NCBI GenBank assembly: GCA_030593165.1
Contig: JAUVHR010000004.1
Coordinates: 1 to 35,189 of the forward strand
DNA: 35,189 bases
Reading direction: 5' to 3'
Source: Candidatus Thorarchaeota archaeon
GTDB lineage: Archaea > Asgardarchaeota > Thorarchaeia > Thorarchaeales > Thorarchaeaceae
Made by a program: the position numbers and the translations under genes. Positions within the stretch are counted from its first letter, which is position 1. Each line of letters starts with the position of its first letter. Below are positions 10,284-20,438 of this stretch, piece after piece. The notes under the pieces are model-generated. The model made no database searches, had not been told where the DNA came from, and saw only the letters and a program-made list of their open reading frames with translations.

Positions 10284-11549
10284 TTGAGCTCTTTATCTCT
10301 CATATTCCGGGCCTCTTCTGCTTCTAGGTACAGCTTAGCAGCGCTGCTTGGTGCTGTTGAGGTAGATTCAAGACTATCAGGAATCAGAGTGGAGGCTCCA
10401 CTTGAGAACTTCTCTGATTCGATTCGTAGACACTCGCAACAGGGACTGACTGTTGTGGCATTCTCTGTGATGAGTACACAGACCAAGCAAGTGCGCGAAG
10501 AAGTCAGTCAGATTCTGGCGGACACCGATGGTAATGTCATCCTCATAGGAGGAGGACCTCACGCAAGTGTGAGACCTAGAGACCTTCTAGAATGGGGTTT
10601 CAATTATGTAGTTGTTGGAGAGGGAGAACATGTACTCCCTGAGATACTGTGGCGCATAGAGACCGGGGCTGACCCTGAGAGCATTCTTGGAGTCGTCACG
10701 CAAGAATCAGAGGATATTCCAAAACCAAGTATGCTTCCCAGAGTTACACTTGATGACTACCCTCCCTTCGCAATTGACTTGAACATCCTAGGACCCGTAG
10801 AGGTTACAAGAGGTTGCCCATTTGCCTGTAAGTTCTGTTGTACTCCGTTTCTCACTGGAGGACAAGTGAGACACAGGTCAGTTGATTCGGTGGTTAGTTG
10901 GCTCAAGCGGGCAGTCGAGAAGAGAGGGTTCAGAAGAACTTGGTTTCTCTCACCCAATGCACTCTGCTACGGTGGGCGAGGCCGTGACGTGGTCATGGAG
11001 AAGCTGGAGGGGCTCCTGAAGGCTGCAACATCTATAGATGGTCTGGACGAGGTGTTCTTTGGTTCATTTCCGTCCGAGGTCCGACCAGAGTTTGTTACTG
11101 GCTCTGTACTTGAGGTTCTTAGGCAGTATGTGGCTAACGAAACCCTACAGATTGGTCTGCAATCGGGCAGTGATCGCGTATTGGACTACATCAACAGGCA
11201 TCATACTGTCGAGCAAGGAATGGACGCAATAGGAACTGCAATCGACTGTGGATTCGTACCACACGTCGACATGATATTCGGTCTGCCCGGAGAAGAGAGG
11301 GATGATCTCCGAGCTAGTATCGAGATTTGTCACGAATTGACGGCTATTGGAGCCAAGATACATGGTCATGTGTTCATGCCATTGCCCGGGAGTGCATTCG
11401 AGAATATGCCACCCGGTCGACTTGACGAGGGAACGCGTAGAGAGCTGGGGGAGATGGCTAGGAAAGGAGTGTTGACAGGTTCATGGTCACATCAGGAAGA
11501 CATTGCCAAAGACCTTGCCGCATCCCGAATTTCAAGTCACTCGCCTTGA
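10284..11549 (+). CDS. B12-binding-domain radical SAM protein (TIGR04013-like)
   Basis: GGGPHASVRPRDLLEWGFNYVVVGEGE (B12-binding-like) and EVTRGCPFACKFCC radical SAM motif; TTG start. Confidence 0.85.
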   Translation: MSSLSLIFRASSASRYSLAALLGAVEVDSRLSGIRVEAPLENFSDSIRRHSQQGLTVVAFSVMSTQTKQVREEVSQILADTDGNVILIGGGPHASVRPRDLLEWGFNYVVVGEGEHVLPEILWRIETGADPESILGVVTQESEDIPKPSMLPRVTLDDYPPFAIDLNILGPVEVTRGCPFACKFCCTPFLTGGQVRHRSVDSVVSWLKRAVEKRGFRRTWFLSPNALCYGGRGRDVVMEKLEGLLKAATSIDGLDEVFFGSFPSEVRPEFVTGSVLEVLRQYVANETLQIGLQSGSDRVLDYINRHHTVEQGMDAIGTAIDCGFVPHVDMIFGLPGEERDDLRASIEICHELTAIGAKIHGHVFMPLPGSAFENMPPGRLDEGTRRELGEMARKGVLTGSWSHQEDIAKDLAASRISSHSP

Positions 11550-11622
11550 GAATTGAACCCAAAATTGCGTACATTACACAATTATGATAAGAGACATCTA
11601 GAAACATCGTCTGATTATTGCC

Positions 11623-12588
11623 ATGAATTCAGAAATGCCTGCCGAACTTCGAAAGAAGCTTGAAAGCCAAGGGTATCACATTCTTGGTCAGCGAGGTGCA
11701 TTCAAGGCATGTCAATGGCAGAAAAAGAGCCTGCTTTCTGGAGATACATGTTACAAGCAGCGATTCTATGGTATTGAGTCGCACAGATGTTTGCAGATGA
11801 CTCCGGTTGTCGACAAGTGCAGTCAGAACTGTGAGTTTTGCTGGCGTGTGACGCCTGATGATGTGAAAGTCACATGGGACCAGACTAGTGTCGCAAACGA
11901 GGATGTTATGGATCCTGTCAGTCTCCTCGATAGTACACTCATGGCCAACTTGCGTTCTCTTGGTGGATACAATCCACAGTCTGGCGCGAGGGTACTAGAA
12001 CACAAGTACCGTGAGGCTAGGGAACCAAAACATGTAGCAATATCATTGTCAGGAGAACCGACTCTGTATCCTTTCCTGAATGGACTAATCGATGAGATAG
12101 ACAGGAGAAACATGACCTCATTCTTGGTCACTAACGGTTTCCAACCTGACATCATAGCAGAAATGTCCCCGCCCACCCAACTCTATGTGACTTTGGCCGC
12201 TCCGAATGAAGAGATTCAGAAACGTTTGTGTAGGCCGGGGATCAAAGGAGCATGGGACAGTCTGGTCAAGACACAGGATGTGCTCCAGTCCTTATCAGGC
12301 CGAACAGTGAATAGGCTCACGATGGTCCAAGGAAGGAACATGGAAGGGATTCGAGGATATGCCGACCTAATCTCTAGAGGCGAACCAGACTTCATTGAGG
12401 TGAAGGGCTACATGTTCTTGGGATCATCAAGAGAGCGACTTAGCGCTCAGAATGCACCATCCCATCAAGAGATTTGTGCATTTTCTGAGAAGCTCTCGGC
12501 ATTAACTGGATATTATGTCCAAGATGAGCAGATTGAAAGCAGAGTGATTCTTCTATCCAAGAGTAAACAGGTGAAAAAACTAAGTTGA
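11623..12588 (+). CDS. taw1: 4-demethylwyosine synthase (TYW1/Taw1, radical SAM)
   Basis: RCLQMTPVVDKCSQNCEFCWRVT, AISLSGEPTLYPFLNGLI, EVKGYMFLGSSRERL. Confidence 0.93.
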   Translation: MNSEMPAELRKKLESQGYHILGQRGAFKACQWQKKSLLSGDTCYKQRFYGIESHRCLQMTPVVDKCSQNCEFCWRVTPDDVKVTWDQTSVANEDVMDPVSLLDSTLMANLRSLGGYNPQSGARVLEHKYREAREPKHVAISLSGEPTLYPFLNGLIDEIDRRNMTSFLVTNGFQPDIIAEMSPPTQLYVTLAAPNEEIQKRLCRPGIKGAWDSLVKTQDVLQSLSGRTVNRLTMVQGRNMEGIRGYADLISRGEPDFIEVKGYMFLGSSRERLSAQNAPSHQEICAFSEKLSALTGYYVQDEQIESRVILLSKSKQVKKLS

Positions 12589-12607
12589 CCGGTTAGGTGT
12601 GCGAATA

Positions 12608-13240
12608 ATGAGTCTGGCAGAAATCGTTCAATCAATTAGAGCAGAGATAGAGGCTGACGATGCAGTGCGTGAGAAGGTCCTTCCGCTTGCGCGTACAGCT
12701 GTCCGATACTGTAGTGAGTCAATAAAGAGGTCTCATAGAGGAGAGTACGACGAGGCTGCCAAGTCACTTTCATCGGCCCACAAGACTATCTTGGAAGCGC
12801 ATAAGGAACTCTCTAGGAGTGAGTTCGTGGAGAAGTCCAGAATCCTAGCAGTCGCCTATCAGGAGTTGGCTGAGGCTGCAACACTGTTGGCACTGCTGAG
12901 AGACAATGTCGTGATATCTCCAGAGGAATATGAGATTCCATCGAGACCATTTCTGACGGGGCTAGCTGATACAGTTGGAGAACTGAGGCGTGCGACCTTG
13001 GAGTCGCTTAGACATGATAGAGTGCAACAAGCCGAACAGTTACTAGGCTTGATGGAAGAGATTCTCGAAGAGATTGGAGCATTGGATTTTCCGAATGCAT
13101 TGATTCCTGACCTGCGGAGAAAATGTGATGTGGCAAGAGCTTTGGTTGAGAGAACACGTGCTGATGTCACAACGGCGGTCAGACAAAAACGTCTTACAGA
13201 AGAGCTAAAGAGATTCGAGATGGAGATTAAAGAAGACTAG
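12608..13240 (+). CDS. Translin-family protein
   Basis: Helical protein; YCSESIKRSHRGEYDEAAKSL, YQELAEAATL, PFLTGLADTVGELRRATLESLR, RRKCDVARALVERTRADV resemble archaeal translin. Confidence 0.85.
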   Translation: MSLAEIVQSIRAEIEADDAVREKVLPLARTAVRYCSESIKRSHRGEYDEAAKSLSSAHKTILEAHKELSRSEFVEKSRILAVAYQELAEAATLLALLRDNVVISPEEYEIPSRPFLTGLADTVGELRRATLESLRHDRVQQAEQLLGLMEEILEEIGALDFPNALIPDLRRKCDVARALVERTRADVTTAVRQKRLTEELKRFEMEIKED

Positions 13241-13269
13241 TTCGTGAATTTCCAAAGGAGTTCAGTCAA

Positions 13270-13950
13270 ATGATAACGCCCGAGATCTGGTTCACACTCT
13301 ATATGTTGGCTCGTAAGGGAGCCATCCACGGGAGAGTTATGATAACGACTAGCGAGCTGGGCGAACTCCTCAATGTAAGTCAGCAGACAGCGTCCAGAAG
13401 AGTTTCCACTTGTGTCACAGAAGACTATGTGACCCGATCGCATACTGTTAGTGGAATGATGTTGCAGGTGACCCAAAGAGGGCGCCAAGAACTCTTTTCG
13501 ATACTTAGTGGACTGGAGATAGCTTTCGTTCCACCAGGGGACGAGATAGAGATTACAGGTCAAGTTGTTCAAGGACTTGGAGAGGGCGCTTACTATGTTG
13601 AGGTCTATGCATCACGATTCAGGGGTGCGTTCGGATTCGAACCATACTCCGGTACCTTGAATGTTGCAATCAAGGATGAAGAGTCAAAGAGAGCAGTGAA
13701 CAGGATGAGACAGAGTCCTCCACTGATTGTGACCGGGTTTAGTCACGAAGGCCGAACTTTCGGAGATGTAATCTGTTATAGAATAAAAGTCAATGGCGAA
13801 GTTGAGGCTGCAGTAGTTATTGCCCAGAGGACACATCATAGCGAGAATATCTTGGAGATTGTCGCGGCAGTGAATCTGAGAGAGAGATTAGGCTTGGTAG
13901 ATGGTGATCAAGTCGTGTTAGCTTTAATCCCCCTTCACTTAGCCACTTAA
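13270..13950 (+). CDS. ribK: CTP-dependent riboflavin kinase with N-terminal winged helix
   Basis: HTH SELGELLNVSQQTASRRV; kinase domain GQVVQGLGEGAYYV...FGFEPYSGTLNV...RTHHSENILEIVAAVNLRERLGL. Confidence 0.93.
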   Translation: MITPEIWFTLYMLARKGAIHGRVMITTSELGELLNVSQQTASRRVSTCVTEDYVTRSHTVSGMMLQVTQRGRQELFSILSGLEIAFVPPGDEIEITGQVVQGLGEGAYYVEVYASRFRGAFGFEPYSGTLNVAIKDEESKRAVNRMRQSPPLIVTGFSHEGRTFGDVICYRIKVNGEVEAAVVIAQRTHHSENILEIVAAVNLRERLGLVDGDQVVLALIPLHLAT

Positions 13951-13952
13951 TT

Positions 13953-14630
13953 CTAGTGACCATAATCGCCCCTCAGGGGTACAAAGGCAACTCCACCCCA
14001 TCTTCTTGTGGTGGTCTTTCCAGTAAGATCCTTTTGAACCATCATTAGTTCTTGATAGAATCCGCGGGAACCAACAGGGATGAGCATAATGCCACCGGGT
14101 TTGAGCTGTTCTATTAATGGGGGAGGGACGCGGGGAGCTGCTGCGGCGACAAAAATCCTATCAAATGGCGCATGTTCGGGCAGACCCTTTCCACCATCAG
14201 CTTGAATCAGGGTGACTCTGTCGGCATAACCAGTTCGCTCCAAGTTTGCTCGTCCAAACTCGATAAGTTCCTCGACTATCTCGATTGTGTACACATGGCC
14301 TGGACCTTGGTCGCCTAGTTCTCCCACTATGTCCCCACACAGTGCCGCATGGTAACCAGACCCAGCTCCAATTTCCAGTATTTTCATACCCGGTTTCAAA
14401 TCAAGGCTCTCACACATTATTGCGCACATATGTGGGGCTGAGATGGTCTGTCCGTGTCCAATGGACATAGGACTGTCACGATAAGCTCCACCTCTAGTGC
14501 TAGGAAGTACAAACTCTTCACGAGGTACTCTTCGAAAGGCCTTCTCTACGGACGCGGACGACAGGTATCCTCTATCCTTCAGTCGCTTTATCAGACTCTC
14601 TTTGGCACCTTCAAGCTGACTCTCGGGCAT
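13953..14630 (-). CDS. pcm: Protein-L-isoaspartate O-methyltransferase
   Basis: REEFVLPSTRGGAYRDSPMSIGHGQTISAPHMCAIM...GMKILEIGAGSGYHAAL; internal Met (MPESQLEGA) preferred. Confidence 0.95.
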   Translation of the reverse strand: MPESQLEGAKESLIKRLKDRGYLSSASVEKAFRRVPREEFVLPSTRGGAYRDSPMSIGHGQTISAPHMCAIMCESLDLKPGMKILEIGAGSGYHAALCGDIVGELGDQGPGHVYTIEIVEELIEFGRANLERTGYADRVTLIQADGGKGLPEHAPFDRIFVAAAAPRVPPPLIEQLKPGGIMLIPVGSRGFYQELMMVQKDLTGKTTTRRWGGVAFVPLRGDYGH

Positions 14631-14689
14631 ACTGACCGAAGAACTTCTGTACGTGCAACGATAAAAGGGTTGAGAGGTAGGGAAAAACC

Positions 14690-15115
14690 ATGAAGACTGT
14701 GTCTTTCGAAGCACGCGGGCACCGGAACGTCCTTGGTGAGCATCGATTGACGATTGAAATTACTTCTGAGAGTCACTTGACAAAGATGGGGACGTGTATT
14801 GTTGGTGTGGATGCCAATCTGACTCTTCATGCGTTTGACAGTACTATCAAGAGAATTGCAGCATCGACCCGGACTCAGATTGTTCTTAGGATGACAGCAG
14901 ACGGCATTCAGGAGGAAGTAATTGGCACGGGAAGCAGAGGACTTACTTACGAAAATCCTGTAGGTATGGTCATCAGGACCAGTTCATTTGAGTGTGATCG
15001 GACATTGATGGTCAGTGCCAATAAGGCAGCGTCAGACCTAAGTCGTGAATTTATACAGAAACTTACAGACCCAGATTGTGTCCTGAAGTGTGAAATCGAA
15101 TTCATCAGTGAATGA
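14690..15115 (+). CDS. DUF371-family protein
   Basis: FEARGHRNVLGEHRLTIEITSESHLTKMGTCIVGV, conserved archaeal DUF371 pattern. Confidence 0.8.
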   Translation: MKTVSFEARGHRNVLGEHRLTIEITSESHLTKMGTCIVGVDANLTLHAFDSTIKRIAASTRTQIVLRMTADGIQEEVIGTGSRGLTYENPVGMVIRTSSFECDRTLMVSANKAASDLSREFIQKLTDPDCVLKCEIEFISE

Positions 15116-16169
15116 TGACATCAGCTACCATCTGGTACTCATGTGGAGCACTGTCACGAACACGTCTAATGACTGTAATCTCAGAGACCTTACGCTCAGC
15201 GTTCTCGACGTGCTCCGTTATCTTCTCTTTCAGACTACGGATTGGATCATCGCCACCCATGAAATCGTAGTAATGGAGAACTCCTCTTGGCCGAAGGACA
15301 AAACAGGCGTCTGCTACAAACTCCGCTGCGCCAGACGGATGGTTCATTATCACCCGATCAACCGACTCGGCAGACTGCAGCTGAACGTATTCATGAGTGT
15401 CTGATACGACGGGAACAATGGTTCCGATGAGCCGGTTCATACTCATACTCTCTTTTAGGAGTCGAATGGCGTCGAAATTATGGTCCACTGCGACCATGTT
15501 CGCATCACAACGTTTCGCAATATGAAGGGCAAAAGGTCCAACACCGGTGAACATGTCAATGATTGATTCACCCTCCTCTACCAGAAAAGCCACCCTGTTA
15601 TGCTCCTCAAGAAGTCTGGGACTGAAATAGGCAACAGCAAGGTCTACTGCGATGCGAACACCGTATTCCGTATGAATCGTGTTTGTCCTGTCTTCTCCTG
15701 CCAGCAGGTCGTATTTTCTTGTCCGCTTAGTTCCTGATATGGCACCCCTCTTGGCAAGAACCGTTGCGAAACTCTTGTGTACAAGTCGAAAGGCTTCACC
15801 AATCATCTGTTCATATTGAGCAAGTTCCTCAGGAATCTCAAGTACTGCAATGTCCCCTATCAAATCGTATGCACGCGGAAGAAGAGCAAGACTCTCTGAG
15901 GGAATCCGATCTTTCAATACCTCTTCCAGTGTTCTGGGACCTGATGGAAGAAGAGGAAAATCTCTCTCACCGGTCTGCACCTCGTGGTCAACAAGAACCC
16001 GCTCAATCATCTCTATTGTGGTGTCTACTCTGAGAGGAAAGTACAGTGAACCATCTTCAGATACTATCCTGCATTCTATGTCAAGGAGTTCGGATTCTAC
16101 GAGTATTTGACGGACTGTTTCGCCCTTAGAGGCGACAACTTTCACGTAGGTTCTCTCAGGTGACATCAA
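15105..16169 (-). CDS. Trm5-family tRNA (guanine-37 N1) methyltransferase
   Basis: VESELLD..., HTEYGVRIAVDLAVAYFSPRL, DMFTGVGPFALHIAKR, NHPSGAAEF motif (NxPxxA). Confidence 0.9.
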   Translation of the reverse strand: MMSPERTYVKVVASKGETVRQILVESELLDIECRIVSEDGSLYFPLRVDTTIEMIERVLVDHEVQTGERDFPLLPSGPRTLEEVLKDRIPSESLALLPRAYDLIGDIAVLEIPEELAQYEQMIGEAFRLVHKSFATVLAKRGAISGTKRTRKYDLLAGEDRTNTIHTEYGVRIAVDLAVAYFSPRLLEEHNRVAFLVEEGESIIDMFTGVGPFALHIAKRCDANMVAVDHNFDAIRLLKESMSMNRLIGTIVPVVSDTHEYVQLQSAESVDRVIMNHPSGAAEFVADACFVLRPRGVLHYYDFMGGDDPIRSLKEKITEHVENAERKVSEITVIRRVRDSAPHEYQMVADVIIH

Positions 16170-16222
16170 CTAACGTGAGGTGCAGTCCCCCTAAGATAGT
16201 TGTGATGAGCAAACCCCGCACT

Positions 16223-17308
16223 TCATTCAGCCGCAGGTTCGATGACTCTGATGAATTCTCGTCCGGCACCTACCTTTGTGCCAACCATCATCTGATAGAA
16301 TGACTTCTCAGTACCGTCAGGGGACACAGGGACAACTTGTTGAAGCGTGCCATGAACTTCCACGCGGTCTCCATCCTTGAACAGATCTTTGAAAGCACCA
16401 TCGTAAACCATGAAACGACTCACTCTATCCCCATCTAAGAGGTCGAGCGGATGGCTCTCACAGTCAAACAGAGCTGGTGTGAAAGAGCTATAGGAAGTCA
16501 GGTTCAATTCCATCTCTACTCGTATCGGTTCAGAAGTGAGTGAGATGTATGACTCCGTGCCATGGATTATTGGTGCCTCATATGGTAGCAAGGATGGCAT
16601 CACTCCAAGATACCTGTCTTCGATAACGAACTCCTTGCGTCTGGAGAAGAGGAACAGAAGGTCTCTTTTTGAAAGGGCGGGAACTCGTTTGATTAGACGG
16701 TCTATGGTTGCGCACCACTCGTCCAGTTTTCTGATGCGAATGTGCGAGTTCTCCTCGACCATCTGGTCATATCCTTCTTGAAGCCGTTTCGTCATATCAA
16801 GTCCATACACGTTCATGTTGATGTCAGAAAACTCTGGATTGTGGGCATGCCATGAGATGCTTCCTGCCACGCCGATTCGTTCTAGTTTGATTCCTAGAGT
16901 GTCGTGCAGTGTTTCAGCCATTCTCTTTGCGTGTTCCTCTAGTGAATCTCTTGCTCCCTCATTCAATATCTCGTTCATGCGCGTTTCAGGGTGAAAGTAC
17001 TTGACGATGTGACTTTTGGGGACTTCCAGAAGCTCTGTACCGAAATGCGGGTCCATTGTCACGTAGTCGTTCTCTACTTGGAGTAGACCCTTTGATGCAT
17101 CCTGAGGACCGCCACTGAATACTCTCTTGAAGCGGACTCCTCTCGAGATCCATTTGCCAGTCGAATCTGGAATATACTTCAGATAACTTACTGTTCTGTC
17201 TATAGGTTGGATAAAACCGTGTGCGACGAACACTCTGCCCTTATCATCCTGAAAGACATCACGGTCCCTCAGGACACTTGGTGGTTCTGTGGAAGATTCC
17301 TGACTCAA
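16223..17308 (-). CDS. Predicted archaeal nucleotidyltransferase-like protein
   Basis: IGVAGSISWHAHNPEFSDINMNVYG resembles a G-S...D-x-D/N nucleotidyltransferase core; conserved archaeal family architecture. Confidence 0.65.
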   Translation of the reverse strand: MSQESSTEPPSVLRDRDVFQDDKGRVFVAHGFIQPIDRTVSYLKYIPDSTGKWISRGVRFKRVFSGGPQDASKGLLQVENDYVTMDPHFGTELLEVPKSHIVKYFHPETRMNEILNEGARDSLEEHAKRMAETLHDTLGIKLERIGVAGSISWHAHNPEFSDINMNVYGLDMTKRLQEGYDQMVEENSHIRIRKLDEWCATIDRLIKRVPALSKRDLLFLFSRRKEFVIEDRYLGVMPSLLPYEAPIIHGTESYISLTSEPIRVEMELNLTSYSSFTPALFDCESHPLDLLDGDRVSRFMVYDGAFKDLFKDGDRVEVHGTLQQVVPVSPDGTEKSFYQMMVGTKVGAGREFIRVIEPAAE

Positions 17309-17508
17309 CTAAGAATTCCTCGTCCTTTTGGCTGTAGGAAAATAGGATGTGGAGGAACTTTACTGTTCCTCACACGGTTCAATTGTCGTTTCCAAACAAA
17401 TCTGGTTTCTATAGACTAATCCAGTCTGGAATCAGACACACAATCCGTACAAACAATGGATATCAGAAGTATATGGTCTAGAGAGTTACTTGTCAGGAGA
17501 AATGTTTC

Positions 17509-17952
17509 ATGAAAGCTAAGACAGCCATGGGCGGCTTCCTCTATCTCATTTGTGCAATACTCTCGGGAGGCAGTTTTCTTCTCGAAAGCGAGATGGGAAC
17601 ATACTCGACAGTTGCGTTCATGGGTGGCATATTCGCTTTAGTGTGGATCATGGCGGCCCTCTGGGCATTCCGCGAACTTGGAAATGTATACTATACCTCC
17701 TATGATACTGATGTCGAATCGCATTATGACTATGATATTATCATCGTAACAGCTTCAAGACGGGTTGCTAATCAGAGCTCAATCGGATTTCTTGCAGGTA
17801 TTGGTGTGCTTTCCGTAGTCCTATTTCTGGAAGGATTTTCGGGCATTTCCGCGATGCTTGGTAATCAGATAGTAATGATGAATCTGATAGCGGGTGCACT
17901 TTCAATCATGGCTAGTATGATTCTCAGAAGCGTAGTTCGTTCCACCAATTGA
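17509..17952 (+). CDS. Hypothetical multi-pass membrane protein
   Basis: Four hydrophobic segments, e.g. GFLYLICAILSGGSFLL and FLAGIGVLSVVLFLEGF. Confidence 0.7.
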   Translation: MKAKTAMGGFLYLICAILSGGSFLLESEMGTYSTVAFMGGIFALVWIMAALWAFRELGNVYYTSYDTDVESHYDYDIIIVTASRRVANQSSIGFLAGIGVLSVVLFLEGFSGISAMLGNQIVMMNLIAGALSIMASMILRSVVRSTN

Positions 17953-18154
17953 CCATAGCCAGTCCAAGATTGTATTAGACCGTTCAACGAAGACACTGAT
18001 TCAATCTTGAGAACTAATCACAGGGATACGAATACGTGACCTGTTTTTGTCATTTTTCTTCAATCGGGCCTTAAATTGTGCTAAAATCACTCATCTTTGA
18101 ATAATCATAAAGGTGAAAAAAGAATGGGCCCTCTAGAACCACATCCAGAAGAAC

Positions 18155-18187
18155 CTTGGTAATCCACTGCATCTTGTGGAAACCAAG
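18155..18187. other. Intergenic inverted repeat/hairpin upstream of the 671-aa ORF
   Basis: CTTGGT-AA-TCCAC-tgcatctt-GTGGA-A-ACCAAG: 6 bp + 5 bp stems around a small internal loop. Confidence 0.55.
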
Positions 18188-18287
18188 ATACCCAAGGACT
18201 CTTCATCTCTGCAATTCAAGGTGAAGGTCCCTCCTCTTTATTTTTGGACTAGAATAATCCGGGTTCAATATCTTCACGTCGTCTATA

Positions 18288-20303
18288 TTGATAAGTAGAA
18301 CCCTCAAGAAACTAGTGATTGTGATGAAGTATGTGAAGGGCTATGTGCCCACATATCAGTGGAGGGAGGGTATCCTATGGATTGAGATTCCCACTGGCGA
18401 AATTGTGGATTCTAGAAACATAGATCCTCGCACATTCTATACAATGGACACTCAACTACTTATGCACGAAAGTGGTGCACAGCATCAAGAGAAGCTGGAG
18501 GAGGAAGTCTACGCACGGCTACGGCCCCTACTTACAAAGAATCTAAGGTATTGTCCGGATGAGTGCCTTTACACCGAACCAGTTTCTCCTCCGTCGACTG
18601 GAGGTTGGTACACTCGACTTATTCATGGAAGGACCCCAGCTATCTATATTATACAAGAACTCGATTGTCAAGATTTGCAGTGGCTCACCATTATTGATAG
18701 AACATCTGGAGAAGTCTTCGAGAGTCACCCTGTCCACAAGTATGAAGGTTCAGCATTACTCCCTCAACCCGAAGAACCTTCTGAATTCCGATATTCATCC
18801 GATATCCCAACACGAGATGAAGTAATAGGACCCCTACTGCAGGGGTCGACACCGGATATAACATCCCTGTATGAACTCATAAGAGACGCGGAAATCCCTC
18901 ATTTGAGATTCGGTGGCTTTGAGCCTAAGGAATCGGTAAGAGAGACCCTTGAACAGGTCGTGCCTGAGAGCTGGTCACAGAACGTTCGAGAAGAAACAAT
19001 GGCATTCTTATCCTATGTGTTGAGCAATCCCACTCCCCTTGGTGCCTCAGTAGATTCTGTTTCCTTCTCTCTTCGTTTTATGGGATCACCTCAGCTCCGA
19101 TACATGATCATGCTTCACCAGTTGCATCTACTCAGTGGACACGAAGAAAATCCGAGGTATCTCGCTCTAATGTGGCAATATGAAAAGCTATACCCTCCAA
19201 AAGACTCCAATGAACATAATGACGGACCAAACATTGCTGGCTTTCTCTACGATAAGATTGCAAGAAATGCAATCTACTACGACACACATATTCAAGATTA
19301 TCTCAGTAAGATGAGAAAGGTAAAATTCATTCCTGCTGGAATTCCTGTGAGCAAGAAAGATGCAGGTAAGTCAAGACAGGCACGACTTCGACGTTTGATG
19401 TATTTCGTGGGAGGACTCTATGTCTTCGGAAGAGTAGCACATCGAAGAGTTGGTCTACGTAACATGGTCTATGTTGGGCAGAAATATCGCTGGCCTCACC
19501 AACACATAGAGTACACGCAGGTATTGAACGACACAATGAAGCAATCTCGACCAACAATGATTCACAGTATTGCTGTTCCACCGGATGCTGAGGAGGTTCT
19601 ACTTGAGGAACGGACACGATGGTTGCCTGTTAGTTGGTACGTAAGACGTACGAATCCAAGGCTATTTTCAGCACAAGATGCAGAGGCACGAATAAACTAT
19701 GAACAACTATTAGCTTCTCTCGAATCACAGTATAACTTGCAGGCCTTTGAGCGCAGATATGGGATTAGAGGAGTAGTGAGTTCCTACAACGATTTGAATC
19801 GGGATGATATTCGAGTAATGGATTTACTCTCAACTTATCTCTATTTATTTGACATCGAGTTTCCATCGTTCGTCAAGAGTCTTGGTTTTGGCAATGTCGA
19901 ACAGATAACATCATCAGTTGAGAAACTGACTACGAACAATGTGCTCTCTCTAACCTACGATTTGAGTCCCAGACGATACGAAACATTGGCGATCCTTGCT
20001 CGTGGAAATGAAGGGAGCATCCTCTCTCTCTTTAGAGCACTACTTCAAAAGACTCCAAGGTGCACATGTTTATCGCTTGACTCAGGAAGACAATATCTTG
20101 CATTTGTGAGAAGTAGCAGGTACATGGGCGAGGTTTTCCGAGAGTTGCTCCCAGCGTGGGCTGAGGAGAATGGTGTGAAACTCACCTGTTCATTCTCTTC
20201 GACCACAGGCAACTATAGGAGTAATTTGTTCCAGCGCCTTAGGAAAGAGGATGGAACATGGGATTCGGATATTACAGGGCTTCTAGCTCAGATAGGGAAA
20301 TGA
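18288..20303 (+). CDS. Large orphan protein of unknown function (671 aa)
   Basis: Long uninterrupted ORF; no domain recognised; start may be the internal ATG at MKYVKGYVP. Confidence 0.75.
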   Translation: MISRTLKKLVIVMKYVKGYVPTYQWREGILWIEIPTGEIVDSRNIDPRTFYTMDTQLLMHESGAQHQEKLEEEVYARLRPLLTKNLRYCPDECLYTEPVSPPSTGGWYTRLIHGRTPAIYIIQELDCQDLQWLTIIDRTSGEVFESHPVHKYEGSALLPQPEEPSEFRYSSDIPTRDEVIGPLLQGSTPDITSLYELIRDAEIPHLRFGGFEPKESVRETLEQVVPESWSQNVREETMAFLSYVLSNPTPLGASVDSVSFSLRFMGSPQLRYMIMLHQLHLLSGHEENPRYLALMWQYEKLYPPKDSNEHNDGPNIAGFLYDKIARNAIYYDTHIQDYLSKMRKVKFIPAGIPVSKKDAGKSRQARLRRLMYFVGGLYVFGRVAHRRVGLRNMVYVGQKYRWPHQHIEYTQVLNDTMKQSRPTMIHSIAVPPDAEEVLLEERTRWLPVSWYVRRTNPRLFSAQDAEARINYEQLLASLESQYNLQAFERRYGIRGVVSSYNDLNRDDIRVMDLLSTYLYLFDIEFPSFVKSLGFGNVEQITSSVEKLTTNNVLSLTYDLSPRRYETLAILARGNEGSILSLFRALLQKTPRCTCLSLDSGRQYLAFVRSSRYMGEVFRELLPAWAEENGVKLTCSFSSTTGNYRSNLFQRLRKEDGTWDSDITGLLAQIGK

Positions 20304-20438
20304 TCAGCATTCTTCGAATGATAGACCCATTGGTTTGAAGAATGGGATGTCGGGCCAAGAGGAATTTGAACATGGGGTTTATTTTATACTAAGAAATAGA
20401 ACCATTGAACAGCTTGAGTGACTAGAGGAATTTCCATC

